A DNA stretch of 64,000 nucleotides. It comes from Devosia sp. ZB163 (GTDB lineage: Bacteria > Pseudomonadota > Alphaproteobacteria > Rhizobiales > Devosiaceae). Where the stretch lies: NCBI RefSeq assembly GCF_028613635.1, contig NZ_JAQRMY010000002.1, forward strand, positions 992,001 to 1,056,000, given 5' to 3'. The notes below the pieces were generated by a model that ran no database searches, was not told the origin of the DNA, and saw only the letters and a list, made by a program, of their open reading frames with translations. The position numbers were made by a program, and so were the translations under genes. Shown one piece after another: positions 39,674 through 49,295 of this stretch; position 1 is the first letter of the stretch, and each line of letters starts with the position of its first letter.

Positions 39674-40104
39674 CCGAAGCGGCGGTCCGCTTCGTCCTCG
39701 AAGGCATCGATGATCTCGGTCTGCTTGGCCGCAAAGGCCGGCTCGGCGACCGCGGCGATCAGCGGATTGGCGATCTTGAAGTCGATGTGGAAGCGGATGC
39801 GGGTCCCCTCGCCTTCCGCTTCAAAGCTCCACTTGCTGTCGAGATAAGCGAAAGGGCCGTCGACCGCCTTTGCGGTGATGGTCATCGTCTCGGGGTCGGC
39901 GACCACGCGGCTGGTATAGGCTTGGGTGATCGGGCCAAACTGAATGGTCATCTTGGCCAGGACAGCACCACCAGCGGCGTCCTCGCGAACCTCCATCCCC
40001 TTGCAGTTGGGGATGAAGCGCGGATAGGCCTCGAGGTCGGAGACCAGATCGAACATGCGCTGCGGCAGATGCGGCGAGTGCCGCTCGAGAAAGAGATCAG
40101 CCAT
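39670..40104 (-). CDS. RatA/Coq10-like START-domain protein
   Basis: A 144-residue polyketide cyclase/START-fold protein: [52 protein letters not shown]. The family includes bacterial RatA and mitochondrial Coq10; in alphaproteobacteria a role with ubiquinone, as in Coq10, is more likely than a toxin, but this is inference. The ATG at 40104 overlaps the lipA 3' end by eight bases. It is the last gene of the pdh-lpdA-lipA run. Confidence 0.88.
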   Translation of the reverse strand: MADLFLERHSPHLPQRMFDLVSDLEAYPRFIPNCKGMEVREDAAGGAVLAKMTIQFGPITQAYTSRVVADPETMTITAKAVDGPFAYLDSKWSFEAEGEGTRIRFHIDFKIANPLIAAVAEPAFAAKQTEIIDAFEDEADRRFG

Positions 40105-41053
40105 GGGCGAGTTTGGCCATACGGTTGGCGCGGAGCTGTTCGAAGTCTTCACCCGCGTGGTGCGACGAGCGAGTCAGCGGGCTCGATGACACCAGCAGGA
40201 ACCCCTTGGTCATCGCCACGGTCGCAAACGACTTGAACTCCTCGGGGGTCACAAACCGCTGCACTGGATGGTGCTTCTTGGTCGGCGCAAGGTACTGGCC
40301 GATGGTCAGGAAATCGACGTCGGCCGAACGGAGGTCGTCCATCAGCTGAAGGACTTCGTTCCGCTCCTCACCGAGCCCGACCATGATGCCGGACTTGGTG
40401 AACATGGTCGGATCGAGTTCCTTCACGCGCTGCAGCAGGCGAATGGAATGGAAGTAGCGGGCGCCCGGACGGACCTTTAGGTACTTCGAGGGCACCGTCT
40501 CGAGGTTGTGGTTGAAAACATCGGGCTTGGCAGCCACGACGATCTCGAGCGCCCCGTCCTTGCGCAGGAAGTCCGGCGTCAGAATCTCGATAGTGGTCTT
40601 GGGCGTGCGGACACGGATGGCGCGGATGACCTGGGCGAAGTGCTCGGCGCCGCCATCCGGCAGGTCATCGCGGTCCACCGAGGTGATCACCACGTGCGCG
40701 AGGCCGAGTTTCTCGACGGCGATAGCGACGTTCTCGGGCTCATTGGGATCGAGCGCGGTCGGCAACCCGGTTCGCACGTTGCAGAACGCGCAGGCACGGG
40801 TGCAGATCTCGCCCATGATCATCATGGTCGCGTGCTTCTTCGACCAGCACTCGCCGATGTTCGGACAGCCGGCTTCCTCGCAGACGGTGACGAGGCCGTT
40901 CTCGCGCACGATCTGCTGGGTCTCCTTGTAAATGGGAGACCCCGGCGCCTTGACCCGGATCCAGTCCGGCTTTCGCAGCATCTCGTTCTCAGGCCGATTG
41001 GCCTTTTCCGGGTGCCGCGGGCGGGTGTCTAAACTGTCGATCAGGGTGACCAA
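40097..41053 (-). CDS. lipA: Lipoyl synthase
   Basis: A 318-residue radical SAM enzyme that inserts sulfur into octanoyl groups on lipoyl domains. The auxiliary cluster motif [12 protein letters not shown] and the radical SAM motif CTRACAFC are both complete, and the C-terminal RSSHHAGE carries the terminal conserved Ser. It lies in the same run as the PDH genes whose E2 and E1-beta need lipoylation. A small GlsB gene ends nine bases upstream. Confidence 0.96.
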   Translation of the reverse strand: MVTLIDSLDTRPRHPEKANRPENEMLRKPDWIRVKAPGSPIYKETQQIVRENGLVTVCEEAGCPNIGECWSKKHATMMIMGEICTRACAFCNVRTGLPTALDPNEPENVAIAVEKLGLAHVVITSVDRDDLPDGGAEHFAQVIRAIRVRTPKTTIEILTPDFLRKDGALEIVVAAKPDVFNHNLETVPSKYLKVRPGARYFHSIRLLQRVKELDPTMFTKSGIMVGLGEERNEVLQLMDDLRSADVDFLTIGQYLAPTKKHHPVQRFVTPEEFKSFATVAMTKGFLLVSSSPLTRSSHHAGEDFEQLRANRMAKLAHG

Positions 41054-41062
41054 GAGGCGTTC

Positions 41063-41323
41063 CTAGCCGGCAATGAGCCTGGCAATGATGACAACGATGA
41101 TAGCACCAACCGTCGAGGTAATGATCTGCGTGACGATCGGGCTCTTGATGCCGAGGTTGATATTGAGGGCGGTGAACAGGTAGCCGCCCACGAACGAACC
41201 GATGACGCCGCTCACGAGGTAGGTGATCAGCCCGCCGCCGCCGACCACGAGACTGGCGAGGAAGCCGGCCACGAGTCCGATGACGAGAAAGATGACCAGT
41301 GAGCGAGTATCCATACGACCCAT
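41063..41323 (-). CDS. GlsB/YeaQ/YmgE family membrane protein (intact copy)
   Basis: An 86-residue protein with three hydrophobic helices and the family's Gly-rich patterns: LVIFLVIGLVAGFLASLVVG, LVSGVIGSFVGGYLF, and the final VGAIIVVIIARLIAG. Often annotated as transglycosylase-associated protein and stress induced; the molecular role is unknown. GGGAG lies eight bases before ATG 41323 (MGRMDTRS). A second, frameshifted copy lies directly upstream. Confidence 0.85.
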   Translation of the reverse strand: MGRMDTRSLVIFLVIGLVAGFLASLVVGGGGLITYLVSGVIGSFVGGYLFTALNINLGIKSPIVTQIITSTVGAIIVVIIARLIAG

Positions 41324-41390
41324 TTGAACTTCTCCCCCAAACTGCTTTTCCGGCAGACCCATTGTTGTGACCCCAGGTTGACCCGCTAGG

Positions 41391-41409
41391 GATATCGCGT
41401 TGCGATATC
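41391..41409. repeat. Perfect inverted repeat between the two glsB copies
   Basis: GATATCGC and GCGATATC flank GTT. It lies about 68 bases before the intact copy's start and 21 bases past the end of the broken copy. It could be an operator for the intact gene or a small hairpin; no T-run follows on either strand. Confidence 0.45.
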
Positions 41410-41429
41410 GCCGGTTCAACCCTCGGAAG

Positions 41430-41713
41430 CTACTTGGCCACCACCCTTGCCACGGCGATGACCAGCAGCGCGCCAATGGTCGCCGTAGCGATGCTGCTGA
41501 CCCAGACATTGTCGATCGGCAGGCGAATACCGGCAAGGTCAGCACGTAGCCACCAACGAACGATCCGATCACACCGACGATCAGGTTCCGTAGCAGGCCA
41601 CCGCCACCGAGCACGAGGCTCGCCAGCCAGCCGGCCAGGAGGCCGATGGCAAGAAACACGATTAACGGCGTGATGTCGTTGGGCAATCCCGGAATGTCGG
41701 CGGGCGGCACCAT
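41430..41713 (-). pseudogene. GlsB/YeaQ/YmgE family gene with a frameshift
   Basis: The first 58 residues, from MVPPADIPGLPNDITPLIVF to GSFVGGYVLT, match the intact copy. At about 41533-41538 one base appears to be missing. The conserved end continues in another frame as GIRLPIDNVWVSSIATATIG then ALLVIAVARVVAK and a stop at 41430. Without the shift it would be a normal GlsB protein of about 94 residues. GAGGAGG five bases before the ATG is a strong ribosome site, so the gene was recently functional. A sequencing error is possible. Confidence 0.75.
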
Positions 41714-41723
41714 GACGGCCTCC

Positions 41724-43166
41724 TCAGAGGTTCAGCGCGCGGCCATAAGCGTCGAGGACCGACTCTTTCATGGTCTCAGAAAGCGTCGGGTGCGGGAAGA
41801 TGGTGTGCATCAACTCTTCCTCGGTGGTCTCGAGGCCCATGGCCACAACGAAGCCCTGGATCAGCTCAGTGACTTCCGCACCCACCATGTGGGCGCCGAG
41901 CAGCTCGCCGGTCTTGGCGTCGAAGATGGTCTTCACCAGGCCCTCAGGCTCGCCAAGCGCAATGGCCTTGCCATTGCCGACAAACGGGAAGCGGCCAACC
42001 TTGATCTCGCGCCCGGCCTCCTTGGCCTTGGCCTCAGTCAGCCCGACACTCGCCACCTGCGGCTCGCAATAGGTGCAGCCCGGAACCTGCAGCTTGTTGA
42101 GGCCGTGCACGCCCTTGAGGCCGGCAATGGTCTCGACCGTGATCACCGCTTCATGCTCGGCCTTGTGGGCCAGCATCGGCGGACCAGCGACGTCGCCAAT
42201 CGCCCAGACGCCCGGAACATTGGTGCGGCCGTAGTTGTCGATGACGATGGCGCCGCGATCGATCTTCACGCCGAGCTTCTCGAGGCCGAGATTCTCAGTG
42301 TTGCACTGCACACCCACGGCGGAGATCAGCGCATCGGCCGAGATGGTGAGCTTGTCACCGGTCTTGGGCTCGATGTGCGCGGTGATCCCGTCCTTGGTCT
42401 TGTCGACCTTCGACACCTTCGCGTCGGTGATGATCTTGATGCCGCGCTTCTCGAAGCGCTTTTTCACATGCGCCGCGATCTCGGCGTCCTCGACTGGGAG
42501 AATGGTTGGCAGCAGTTCGACCACGGTCACTTCGGCACCGAGCGACCGGTAGAACGAAGCGAACTCCATACCGATGGCGCCGGAGCCCATGATCACCAAA
42601 GACTTCGGGAACTTCGCCGGCTTCATCGCCTCGAAATACGTCCAGATCTTTTCGCCATCGGGCTCGATGCCGGGCAGCACGCGCGGCCGGGCGCCGGTGG
42701 CGATGATGATGTTCTTGGCCTTGTAGGTACCCTCGGGCAGCACGGTCTTGGGCTGCGGCCACTGCGGCTCGACCGGCTTCTTGGTCATCTTCTTGACCAC
42801 GATCTCGCCCGGCGCCGTCAGCTGCGCCTCGCCCCAGATGATGTCGACCTTGTTCTTCTTCATGAGGAACTGGACGCCGTTGTTCATCTGGCCGGCGATC
42901 TTGCGCGAGCGATCTACGATGGCGGCGATATCGAAGCCGAACTTCTCGGCGCTCAGGCCGTAGTCCTTGGCGTGGCCCATATGGCCGTAGATCTCGGCCG
43001 AGCGCAGCAGCGCCTTGGTCGGAATGCAGCCCCAGTTGGAGCAGATGCCGGCCATGTGCTCACGCTCGACGATGGCGGTCTTCAGGCCCAGCTGCGCAGC
43101 GCGGATGGCGGCAACGTAGCCGCCCGGACCGGCGCCGATGACGATGAGATCGTATGAGTCAGCCAT
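41724..43166 (-). CDS. lpdA: Dihydrolipoyl dehydrogenase (E3)
   Basis: A 480-residue FAD disulfide reductase that re-oxidises dihydrolipoyl groups of 2-oxoacid dehydrogenases. It has the FAD motif VIGAGPGGYVAAIRAAQLG, the redox pair in GICSNWGCIPTKALL (spacing differs from the usual CLNxGC form, C-SNWG-C), the NAD motif GSGAIGMEFASFY and the terminal HAHPTLSE-like HTIFPHPTLSE with the active-site His. It lies downstream of pdhC with two small genes between, so it is probably the PDH-specific E3. Confidence 0.95.
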   Translation of the reverse strand: MADSYDLIVIGAGPGGYVAAIRAAQLGLKTAIVEREHMAGICSNWGCIPTKALLRSAEIYGHMGHAKDYGLSAEKFGFDIAAIVDRSRKIAGQMNNGVQFLMKKNKVDIIWGEAQLTAPGEIVVKKMTKKPVEPQWPQPKTVLPEGTYKAKNIIIATGARPRVLPGIEPDGEKIWTYFEAMKPAKFPKSLVIMGSGAIGMEFASFYRSLGAEVTVVELLPTILPVEDAEIAAHVKKRFEKRGIKIITDAKVSKVDKTKDGITAHIEPKTGDKLTISADALISAVGVQCNTENLGLEKLGVKIDRGAIVIDNYGRTNVPGVWAIGDVAGPPMLAHKAEHEAVITVETIAGLKGVHGLNKLQVPGCTYCEPQVASVGLTEAKAKEAGREIKVGRFPFVGNGKAIALGEPEGLVKTIFDAKTGELLGAHMVGAEVTELIQGFVVAMGLETTEEELMHTIFPHPTLSETMKESVLDAYGRALNL

Positions 43167-43761
43167 GTTGTTGGTCCTTCATCATCAATAGCCAGTCGCT
43201 GCCCGGGGCCGTACCGTTGGGGTACTTGCGCATCGGGCGCGACGCGGAAACCTTGAAACCTTCGCGCTCGTAGAGCTCTCGTGCCCGCACGTTCACGTCC
43301 TCGGTGATCAGTGCCAGGCCGTTGCAGCCGGCTTCGGCACGCTTCGTCTCGGCCAGCTCGAGCAACAGCCCGCCGACGCCATGCCCGCGCCACGGTGCGT
43401 GTACCGCCAGCATCGAAATGAACCAATGCCCCGCAGACAGCCATTCGAGTTCAACGATCGGAACGAGAAAATCCGGGAGGTCGTCCGGCATCGGCGGCAT
43501 CACGTCGGGTTCGGGATAGCCGAGCAAGAGCCCAACCACCTCGCCGTCGCTCTCGGCGATGCTGGAGTTGCGCCAGTTCAGGCCATCCTCCTCGTCGAGC
43601 ATGTCCAGCCGGCCAACTTCAACCGGGTTGTAGGTGCCCTTGGCGCGCTCGTCGTGCGCCCAGCTCATGCCGATGCCGCCATGCGTTGCGATGTTGACCA
43701 GCAGCGCGATTTCACCCGCATCTGCCTTGGTCGCCGCGCGAATGGCGATCGGGGCGGTCAC
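43159..43761 (-). CDS. GNAT-family N-acetyltransferase
   Basis: A 200-residue GNAT protein. HWFISMLAVHAPWRGHGVGG holds the acetyl-CoA loop (R/Q-x-x-G-x-G/A as RGHGVG), followed by LLLELAETKRAEAG and the ALITEDVNVRARELYEREGF strand-turn. The substrate is unknown. The stop overlaps the lpdA start by eight bases and its start overlaps the SGNH gene stop by four, so it is embedded in the pdh transcript. Confidence 0.85.
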   Translation of the reverse strand: MTAPIAIRAATKADAGEIALLVNIATHGGIGMSWAHDERAKGTYNPVEVGRLDMLDEEDGLNWRNSSIAESDGEVVGLLLGYPEPDVMPPMPDDLPDFLVPIVELEWLSAGHWFISMLAVHAPWRGHGVGGLLLELAETKRAEAGCNGLALITEDVNVRARELYEREGFKVSASRPMRKYPNGTAPGSDWLLMMKDQQHG

Positions 43762-44402
43762 AGGCCCAGTACCTGCTTTACCAGCGGTGCGAGACCCTCG
43801 CCGATGGCCCGGGTGTTAGCAGCATCCAGATGTACGCCATCGGCCGGATGCGCTTCGGCGACGGTGGCGGCATCGAAGAAGCCGGTGCCGTATTCGTCGG
43901 CGCGCAGCTTGTACCACTGAGCGAACAGCTTGGACTGGCCGATCGCCTCGTCGCCGAAGTGCAGCAGCATCTCGGGGTGATCGGTGTCGCGGATGTGCGG
44001 CGGCGCCACGAGGATGATCTTCGCAGCCACGTCGCCGGGCTTCTGGTAGTGCCCCCGGGTGATCTGCACCAGCCGGCGCATGCCGTTGGCCGCTTCCTGC
44101 GCCGTGCGGCCATGGAACGGCTTCAGGTCGTTGGTGCCGAGCATGATGACGACAAGATCGAGCGGCGAATGCGACTCGAGCAGTGTGGGCAGCAGCCGCG
44201 CTCCGTTCCGATCAGCGCCAGCCCAGCCGTCGTCATGCACGGTGGTACGGCCACCGAGACCCTCGGCAATCACCCGCGCCTTACCATCGAGCGCACGCTC
44301 TAGCGCGGTCGGCCAGCGATCCTCATAGGGGTGACGCGGCCCACCCGGGACTGGATTGGCGCCGAAGGTGAGGCTGTCGCCAAAGGCGAGGATAGTCTTC
44401 AT
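43758..44402 (-). CDS. SGNH/GDSL-family hydrolase
   Basis: A 214-residue SGNH esterase/arylesterase. Block I is AFGDSLTFG (catalytic Ser), block II has the Gly in EGLGGRTT, block III is MLGTNDL (Asn), and block V is DGVHLD (Asp and His). There is no signal peptide, so it should be cytoplasmic. The ATG at 44402, six bases after AGGGG, is preferred to the TTG one codon earlier. It lies 15 bases after pdhC. Confidence 0.88.
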   Translation of the reverse strand: MKTILAFGDSLTFGANPVPGGPRHPYEDRWPTALERALDGKARVIAEGLGGRTTVHDDGWAGADRNGARLLPTLLESHSPLDLVVIMLGTNDLKPFHGRTAQEAANGMRRLVQITRGHYQKPGDVAAKIILVAPPHIRDTDHPEMLLHFGDEAIGQSKLFAQWYKLRADEYGTGFFDAATVAEAHPADGVHLDAANTRAIGEGLAPLVKQVLGL

Positions 44403-44417
44403 CAAGGACCCCTGCCC

Positions 44418-45758
44418 TTATGCCAGCATCATCACCGGGTTTTCGATCAGGGCCTTGAAGGCGGACAGCACTTCAGCGCCGAGCGCACCGTCGACGGCGC
44501 GGTGGTCGCAGCTGAGCGTGACCGTCATGAAGGTCGCCGTCTTGATCTGGCCCTTCTCGGCATAGACGCGCTCCTCGCCGACACCGACCGCGAGGATGGT
44601 TCCGTGCGGCGGGTTGATGACGGCCTGGAAGTTCTTGATACCGTACATGCCGAGGTTCGACACCGACGAGGTGCCGCCCTGGTATTCCTGCGGCATCAGC
44701 TTCTTCGAACGGGCGCGGCCGGCGAGGTCCTTCACCTCCTCGGAGATCTGGCGCAGCGACTTGGTATCGCAGGCCTTGACCACCGGGGTGAAGAGGCCTC
44801 CCGGCACGGCCACGGCAACCGCCACGTCCGCGTGCTTGTGGTAGAGGATCGAGTCGCCAGCCCAGGTGGCGTTGGCCGTCGGCACCTTCATCAGTGCCGC
44901 TGCCCAGGCCTTCATGACGAAGTCGTTGACCGAGAGCTTGTAGGCCGGTTTGCCGTCCTTCACCGGAGCGGCGGCGTTGATCTGCTCGCGGGCTTCCAGC
45001 AGCGCATCGATCTTGCAGTCGAGCGACAGGTAGAAGTGCGGAATGGTCTGCTTGGCCTCGGTGAGGCGCGCGGCGACGACCTTGCGCATGCCGTCGTTCG
45101 GGACGAGCTCGTAGCTGCCCTCGGGATACAGGGCGAGCACCTGCGCCTTGGTCATGCCGCCGGCGAGAGTCGCGCCGCCCGATGCGGCAGTTGCGGCGGG
45201 TGCCGGGGCGGCCTTTAGCGGCGCCTTGCCGGAGCGGGCAGCTTCAACGTCGGACTTCACCACACGACCGTGCGGACCAGAGCCGGAGATGGCGCCGAGC
45301 TCGATGCCGGCCTCCTTGGCGAGACGCTTGGCAAGCGGCGATGCGAAGACGCGGGCACCATTGCTTGCAGCAGCTGCTGCTGGCTTGGCGGGCGCTGGAG
45401 CCGGAGAAGCGGCAGGTGCCGGCGCTGCAACTGGAGCCGGAGCCTCCGCCTTCGCAGGCTCAGGCGCCTTGGCCGCGGGAGCCGGAGCTGCCTCCTTCAC
45501 GTCCGCGGCAGTCTCGCCGTCCTGCAGGATCACGGCGATCACGGCGTTCACCTTCACGCCCTCGGTGCCCTCGGGCACCACGATCTTGCCGATCTTGCCC
45601 TCGTCCACTGCTTCGACTTCCATCGTCGCCTTGTCGGTCTCGATCTCGGCAATGACATCGCCCGAGGAGACGGTATCGCCTTCCTTGACGTGCCACTTGG
45701 CGAGCTTGCCCTCTTCCATGGTGGGAGAGAGCGCGGGCATGGTGATGTTGATGCTCAT
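44418..45758 (-). CDS. pdhC: Pyruvate dehydrogenase E2, dihydrolipoamide acetyltransferase
   Basis: A 446-residue E2. One N-terminal lipoyl domain carries the lipoyl Lys in [10 protein letters not shown], followed by a long Ala/Pro linker (about 80-135), the E3/E1-binding domain ([20 protein letters not shown]), a second linker, and the catalytic domain ending in [14 protein letters not shown] with the active-site His and Asp. It forms the core of the complex. A deaminase gene separates it from pdhB. Confidence 0.96.
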   Translation of the reverse strand: MSINITMPALSPTMEEGKLAKWHVKEGDTVSSGDVIAEIETDKATMEVEAVDEGKIGKIVVPEGTEGVKVNAVIAVILQDGETAADVKEAAPAPAAKAPEPAKAEAPAPVAAPAPAASPAPAPAKPAAAAASNGARVFASPLAKRLAKEAGIELGAISGSGPHGRVVKSDVEAARSGKAPLKAAPAPAATAASGGATLAGGMTKAQVLALYPEGSYELVPNDGMRKVVAARLTEAKQTIPHFYLSLDCKIDALLEAREQINAAAPVKDGKPAYKLSVNDFVMKAWAAALMKVPTANATWAGDSILYHKHADVAVAVAVPGGLFTPVVKACDTKSLRQISEEVKDLAGRARSKKLMPQEYQGGTSSVSNLGMYGIKNFQAVINPPHGTILAVGVGEERVYAEKGQIKTATFMTVTLSCDHRAVDGALGAEVLSAFKALIENPVMMLA

Positions 45759-45764
45759 GGTGCC

Positions 45765-46217
45765 TTACTCGCCGATATCTTCGTTCCAGAGTTGCGGATG
45801 CTTCTCGATGAAATCCGCCATCATGTGCTCGCAGCGTGCGTCGTGGTAGTCCACCACGTCAACGCCGGCCAATGACAGAACATCCTGGAAGCCTTTGAAA
45901 TTCTTCGATTCTGCCACGACCACGCGGGAGATGCCGAACTGGATGATCGTGCCGGTGCACATCATGCAGGGGCTGAGCGTGGTGTAGCAGGTCACATCCT
46001 TGTAGGTGCGCTGCCGGCCGGCATTCTGGATCGCATCCATCTCGCCATGCAGGATCGGATCACCCTTCTGCACGCGCCGGTTGTGGCCGCGCCCGATGAT
46101 CTCGCCATCGCGCACGAGCACCGAGCCGATCGGGATGCCGCCTTCGGAGAGGCCAAGCTGGGCCTCCTCGTAGGCTGCATCGAGGAACTTCCGATCGAGT
46201 TCGGTCTGCGCGACCAT
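45765..46217 (-). CDS. Nucleoside/cytosine deaminase-family protein
   Basis: A 150-residue zinc deaminase. The metal and proton-shuttle motif is HGEMDAI (His and Glu), and the second half is TLSPCMMCTG (two Cys). GIPIGSVLVRDGEIIGRGHN and VVVAESKNFKGFQ resemble yeast-type cytosine deaminases and related CMP/dCMP-fold enzymes. It sits between pdhB (four bases) and pdhC (six bases), inside the PDH operon, which is an unexpected place. Substrate unproved: cytosine, guanine or a tRNA-type base are all possible. Confidence 0.85.
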   Translation of the reverse strand: MVAQTELDRKFLDAAYEEAQLGLSEGGIPIGSVLVRDGEIIGRGHNRRVQKGDPILHGEMDAIQNAGRQRTYKDVTCYTTLSPCMMCTGTIIQFGISRVVVAESKNFKGFQDVLSLAGVDVVDYHDARCEHMMADFIEKHPQLWNEDIGE

Positions 46218-46221
46218 CCGG

Positions 46222-47610
46222 TCAGCTCCGATAGGTCACGGCGTTCACCGCCGCGATGACCTCGTCGACATTGGGGAGTGCCAGCTTCTCGAGGTTGGCG
46301 GCGTACGGCATGGGAACGTCCTTGCCGGTGACGCGGGTCGGCGGAGCGTCGAGATAGTCGAACGCCTCGGCCACCACCACCGCGGCCAGCTCGGCACCGA
46401 TGCCGCCCTGCGGCCAGCCTTCCTCGACCGTGACGAGACGGCCGGTCTTCTTGACTGACTCGACTACGGTCTTGGTGTCCATTGGACGCAGGGTGCGGAG
46501 ATCGATCAATTCGACATCGACACCGGCAGCGACCAGCTTCTCCGTGGCCTGGGTAGCGTAGCGCATGCCCATCGAGAACGAGACGATCGTCACATCCTTG
46601 CCCTGACGGGCGATGCGCGCCTTGCCGATCGGCAGCACGTAGTCATCGACCTTCGGCACGAGGCCGGTCGAGCCGTAGAGGATTTCGTTCTCGAGGAAGA
46701 CCACCGGCGTATTGGACCGGATGGCGGCCTTGAGCAGCCCTTTGGCGTCGGCGGCGCTGAACGGCGCGACGACGTGGAGACCGGGAACGTGGCTGTACCA
46801 GGCCGAATAGTCCTGGCTGTGCTGGGCGCCGACACGCGCCGCAGCACCGTTCGGGCCGCGGAACACTATGGGCGCTGTCACCTGGCCGCCGGACATGTAG
46901 AGCTGCTTGGCGGCCGAGTTGATGATCTGGTCGATCGCCTGCATGGCGAAGTTCCACGTCATGAACTCGATGATGGGGCGCAGCCCCGCAAAGGCAGCGC
47001 CGACGCCGAGGCCGGCGAAGCCGTGCTCGGTGATCGGCGTGTCGATCACGCGCTGCGAGCCGAACTCCTGCAACAGGCCCTGGGTCACCTTGTACGCGCC
47101 CTGGTACTCGGCGACTTCCTCGCCCATTACGAAGATGTCCTTGTCGCGGCGCATCTCCTCGGCCATGGCCTCGTTGAGAGCCTGGCGGACGGTCATCTCG
47201 ACCATCTCGACGCCAGCCGGAAGATCGGGATCGGATGCTACCTCGAGAATGGCGACAGGCGGGACGCCCGCGGGCGCAGCCGGAATGGTGTTCGGCGCAT
47301 CGACTTTCACCGGCGCGATGTCGACCGGCTTCAGCTGGGCACTGCTGGGCTCGGCATCACCGGGGACTTCGCCCTCGCCAAGCACCATGGCGATGGGAGC
47401 ATTCACCTTCACGCCTTCGGTGCCTTCCGGCACGATGATCTTCTGGACCACGCCGCTATCGACGCTCTCGACTTCCATCGTCGCCTTGTCGGTCTCGATC
47501 TCGGCCAATACGTCACCGGGCTTTACCGTGTCGCCTTCCTTGACGAGCCATTTGGAGAGTTTCCCCTCCTCCATCGTCGGCGAGAGTGCGGGCATCAAAA
47601 TCGTGGGCAT
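46222..47610 (-). CDS. pdhB: Pyruvate dehydrogenase E1 component subunit beta with lipoyl domain
   Basis: A 462-residue E1-beta. An N-terminal lipoyl domain (1-80; lipoyl Lys in [15 protein letters not shown]) and a Pro/Ala linker precede the transketolase-like part, from [15 protein letters not shown] through [15 protein letters not shown] and [20 protein letters not shown] to [12 protein letters not shown]. The lipoyl fusion on E1-beta is typical of alphaproteobacteria. It follows pdhA after 45 bases. Confidence 0.96.
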   Translation of the reverse strand: MPTILMPALSPTMEEGKLSKWLVKEGDTVKPGDVLAEIETDKATMEVESVDSGVVQKIIVPEGTEGVKVNAPIAMVLGEGEVPGDAEPSSAQLKPVDIAPVKVDAPNTIPAAPAGVPPVAILEVASDPDLPAGVEMVEMTVRQALNEAMAEEMRRDKDIFVMGEEVAEYQGAYKVTQGLLQEFGSQRVIDTPITEHGFAGLGVGAAFAGLRPIIEFMTWNFAMQAIDQIINSAAKQLYMSGGQVTAPIVFRGPNGAAARVGAQHSQDYSAWYSHVPGLHVVAPFSAADAKGLLKAAIRSNTPVVFLENEILYGSTGLVPKVDDYVLPIGKARIARQGKDVTIVSFSMGMRYATQATEKLVAAGVDVELIDLRTLRPMDTKTVVESVKKTGRLVTVEEGWPQGGIGAELAAVVVAEAFDYLDAPPTRVTGKDVPMPYAANLEKLALPNVDEVIAAVNAVTYRS

Positions 47611-47655
47611 CTAGGTCTCCAGCGGGAGATCGAATGGGAAAAGTGGCAGTGCCGA

Positions 47656-48672
47656 TCAGGCGGGAGCGTAGACGTCGGTCCAAAGTTCCGACGCGGGGGG
47701 CTCAGGATCGGTCGTGGCGAAATCGGCAGCCTCGGTGACGATGGCGCGGATCTCGGTCTCGATGTCCTTGAGGCTCTCCTCGGTGCCGTAGCGCTTCTCG
47801 ATGATGCGCTGCTTCACCTGCTCGATCGGATCGTGCTCGGCGCGCATGGTCGAAACCTCGTCCTTCGACCGGTACTTTGCCGGGTCGGACATGGAGTGGC
47901 CGCGATAGCGGTAGGTCAGCATTTCGAGGATGTACGGCCCCTTGCCGGAGCGGGCGTGCTCAATGGCGCGCTTGGCGGCGTCGTAGGTCATGCGGACATC
48001 CATGCCGTCGACCTGCTCGCCCTCGATGCCAAAGGAGATGCCGCGCTTCGAGAAGTCCGGCTGGCCGGAAGCGCGCTCCACGGAGGTGCCCATGCCGTAG
48101 CGGTTGTTCTCGACGATGTAGACCGCAGGCAGGTTCCAGAGCTTGGCCATGTTGAAGCTCTCGTAGACCTGGCCCTGGTTGGCCGCGCCATCACCGAAAT
48201 AGGAGATCGATACGGTGTTGTCGCCGCGATACTTGCTGGCGAACGCCAGGCCCGTGCCGAGCGAAACCTGGGCGCCAACGATGCCGTTGCCACCGTAGAA
48301 GCGGTGTTCGTTGCTGAACATGTGCATCGAGCCGCCCTTGCCCTTCGACAGCCCGCCCTGCCGGCCGGTCAGCTCGGCCATGACGCCCTTGGGGTCGAGG
48401 CCCATCACCAGCATGTGGCCATGATCACGGTAGCCGGTGATCTGGGCGTCTTCGCCCTTCCTGGACGCCATGGTCACGCCAGTCACCACGGCTTCCTGGC
48501 CGATATAGAGATGGCAGAAGCCGCCGATGAGGCCCATGCCGTACATCTGCCCGGCCTTCTCTTCGAAGCGGCGGATAAGCAGCATCTCGCGGTAAGCGGA
48601 AAGTTCCTGTTCCTTGGTGAATTCGGGGACGTTGGACTGGGCCGTCTTGGTGGCCACCGCTTTACGCGCCAT
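47656..48672 (-). CDS. pdhA: Pyruvate dehydrogenase E1 component subunit alpha
   Basis: A 338-residue thiamine-diphosphate-binding subunit. It shows RRFEEKAGQMYGMGLIGGFCHLYIGQEA, SKGKGGSMHMFS, the ThDP motif YFGDGAANQGQVYESFNMA, and the loop TYRYRGHSMSDPAKYRSKDE, where the Ser residues are regulatory in mitochondrial enzymes. It decarboxylates pyruvate with PdhB. The gene follows ftsB by 125 bases, where the operon promoter should lie. Confidence 0.96.
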   Translation of the reverse strand: MARKAVATKTAQSNVPEFTKEQELSAYREMLLIRRFEEKAGQMYGMGLIGGFCHLYIGQEAVVTGVTMASRKGEDAQITGYRDHGHMLVMGLDPKGVMAELTGRQGGLSKGKGGSMHMFSNEHRFYGGNGIVGAQVSLGTGLAFASKYRGDNTVSISYFGDGAANQGQVYESFNMAKLWNLPAVYIVENNRYGMGTSVERASGQPDFSKRGISFGIEGEQVDGMDVRMTYDAAKRAIEHARSGKGPYILEMLTYRYRGHSMSDPAKYRSKDEVSTMRAEHDPIEQVKQRIIEKRYGTEESLKDIETEIRAIVTEAADFATTDPEPPASELWTDVYAPA

Positions 48673-48797
48673 GGGCGAAGCTCCGGAAGATGGGTATGCC
48701 GCATCGTCGTCACGCGGCGACAGGCCGCGAACCGCAAGAGCTTATCGCAAGATTGTGTCGGAAGCGAATCCGCCTGTTACATAAAGAAACAGGTCTA

Positions 48798-49193
48798 TCA
48801 GTCTGAACTCTCGTCGATAATCGACGTTAACTCATTCTGAGTTGACAACGAAGATGAACCGGACTGCGGTTTACCTGTCGCCGGATCGACCATGACGACG
48901 ATATCGCCCGCCTCGGCCATCGACAACAGCGCCCGTGCCCGCTCCGACACGAGGTCGGGGTCGAGACGCGTGGTCTGGAACAGGTCGATCCGGTGCCGGT
49001 AGGAATCGATCTCTGCCTGCAAGGCAGCCGACTTGGCTTCCAGTTCGCCGATCTCGCCCTCGAGCGCATCCTGGCTCTCGATGCCGAACTGCCCCGTCAC
49101 AACGCTGTAGCCCAGATATCCCTGAAAAGCCACGAGCCCCAGTGCGACCAAGACATGGCGCCAGAAAGGAGGACGTTTGAGGCGAGTCGGCAT
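48798..49193 (-). CDS. ftsB: FtsB/DivIC septum formation initiator family protein
   Basis: A 131-residue bitopic membrane protein. After a short basic N-terminus (MPTRLKRPPFWRH) comes one helix (VLVALGLVAFQGYLGYSVV), then a coiled coil (GEIGELEAKSAALQAEID) and DLVSERARALLSMAEAGDIVV, the C-terminal motif of DivIC/FtsB. It belongs to the FtsQLB division complex. Its place just before pdhA, near eno, is the usual one in Hyphomicrobiales. ATG 49193 is chosen; GTG 49235 is open too. Confidence 0.87.
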   Translation of the reverse strand: MPTRLKRPPFWRHVLVALGLVAFQGYLGYSVVTGQFGIESQDALEGEIGELEAKSAALQAEIDSYRHRIDLFQTTRLDPDLVSERARALLSMAEAGDIVVMVDPATGKPQSGSSSLSTQNELTSIIDESSD

Positions 49194-49295
49194 GGTGTTC
49201 GGAAACCCGGTTTCGTGCCCTCCAACATAGTTCACCGCAGCTTAACGGGTCGTTGCGCAGCGGGGATATCAAGGGTGCGGAGAGGCCGCCATCCG

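Noticed and set aside
46774-48840. A 688-residue open frame on the + strand opposite pdhB and pdhA.
   Set aside because: It mirrors two highly conserved genes; the His/Asp/Leu/Arg-rich translation is typical of antisense frames.
48825-48845. CGTCGATTATCGACG dyad near the 3' end of ftsB.
   Set aside because: It lies within the last codons of ftsB, has no T-run and no nearby promoter that it would obviously serve.
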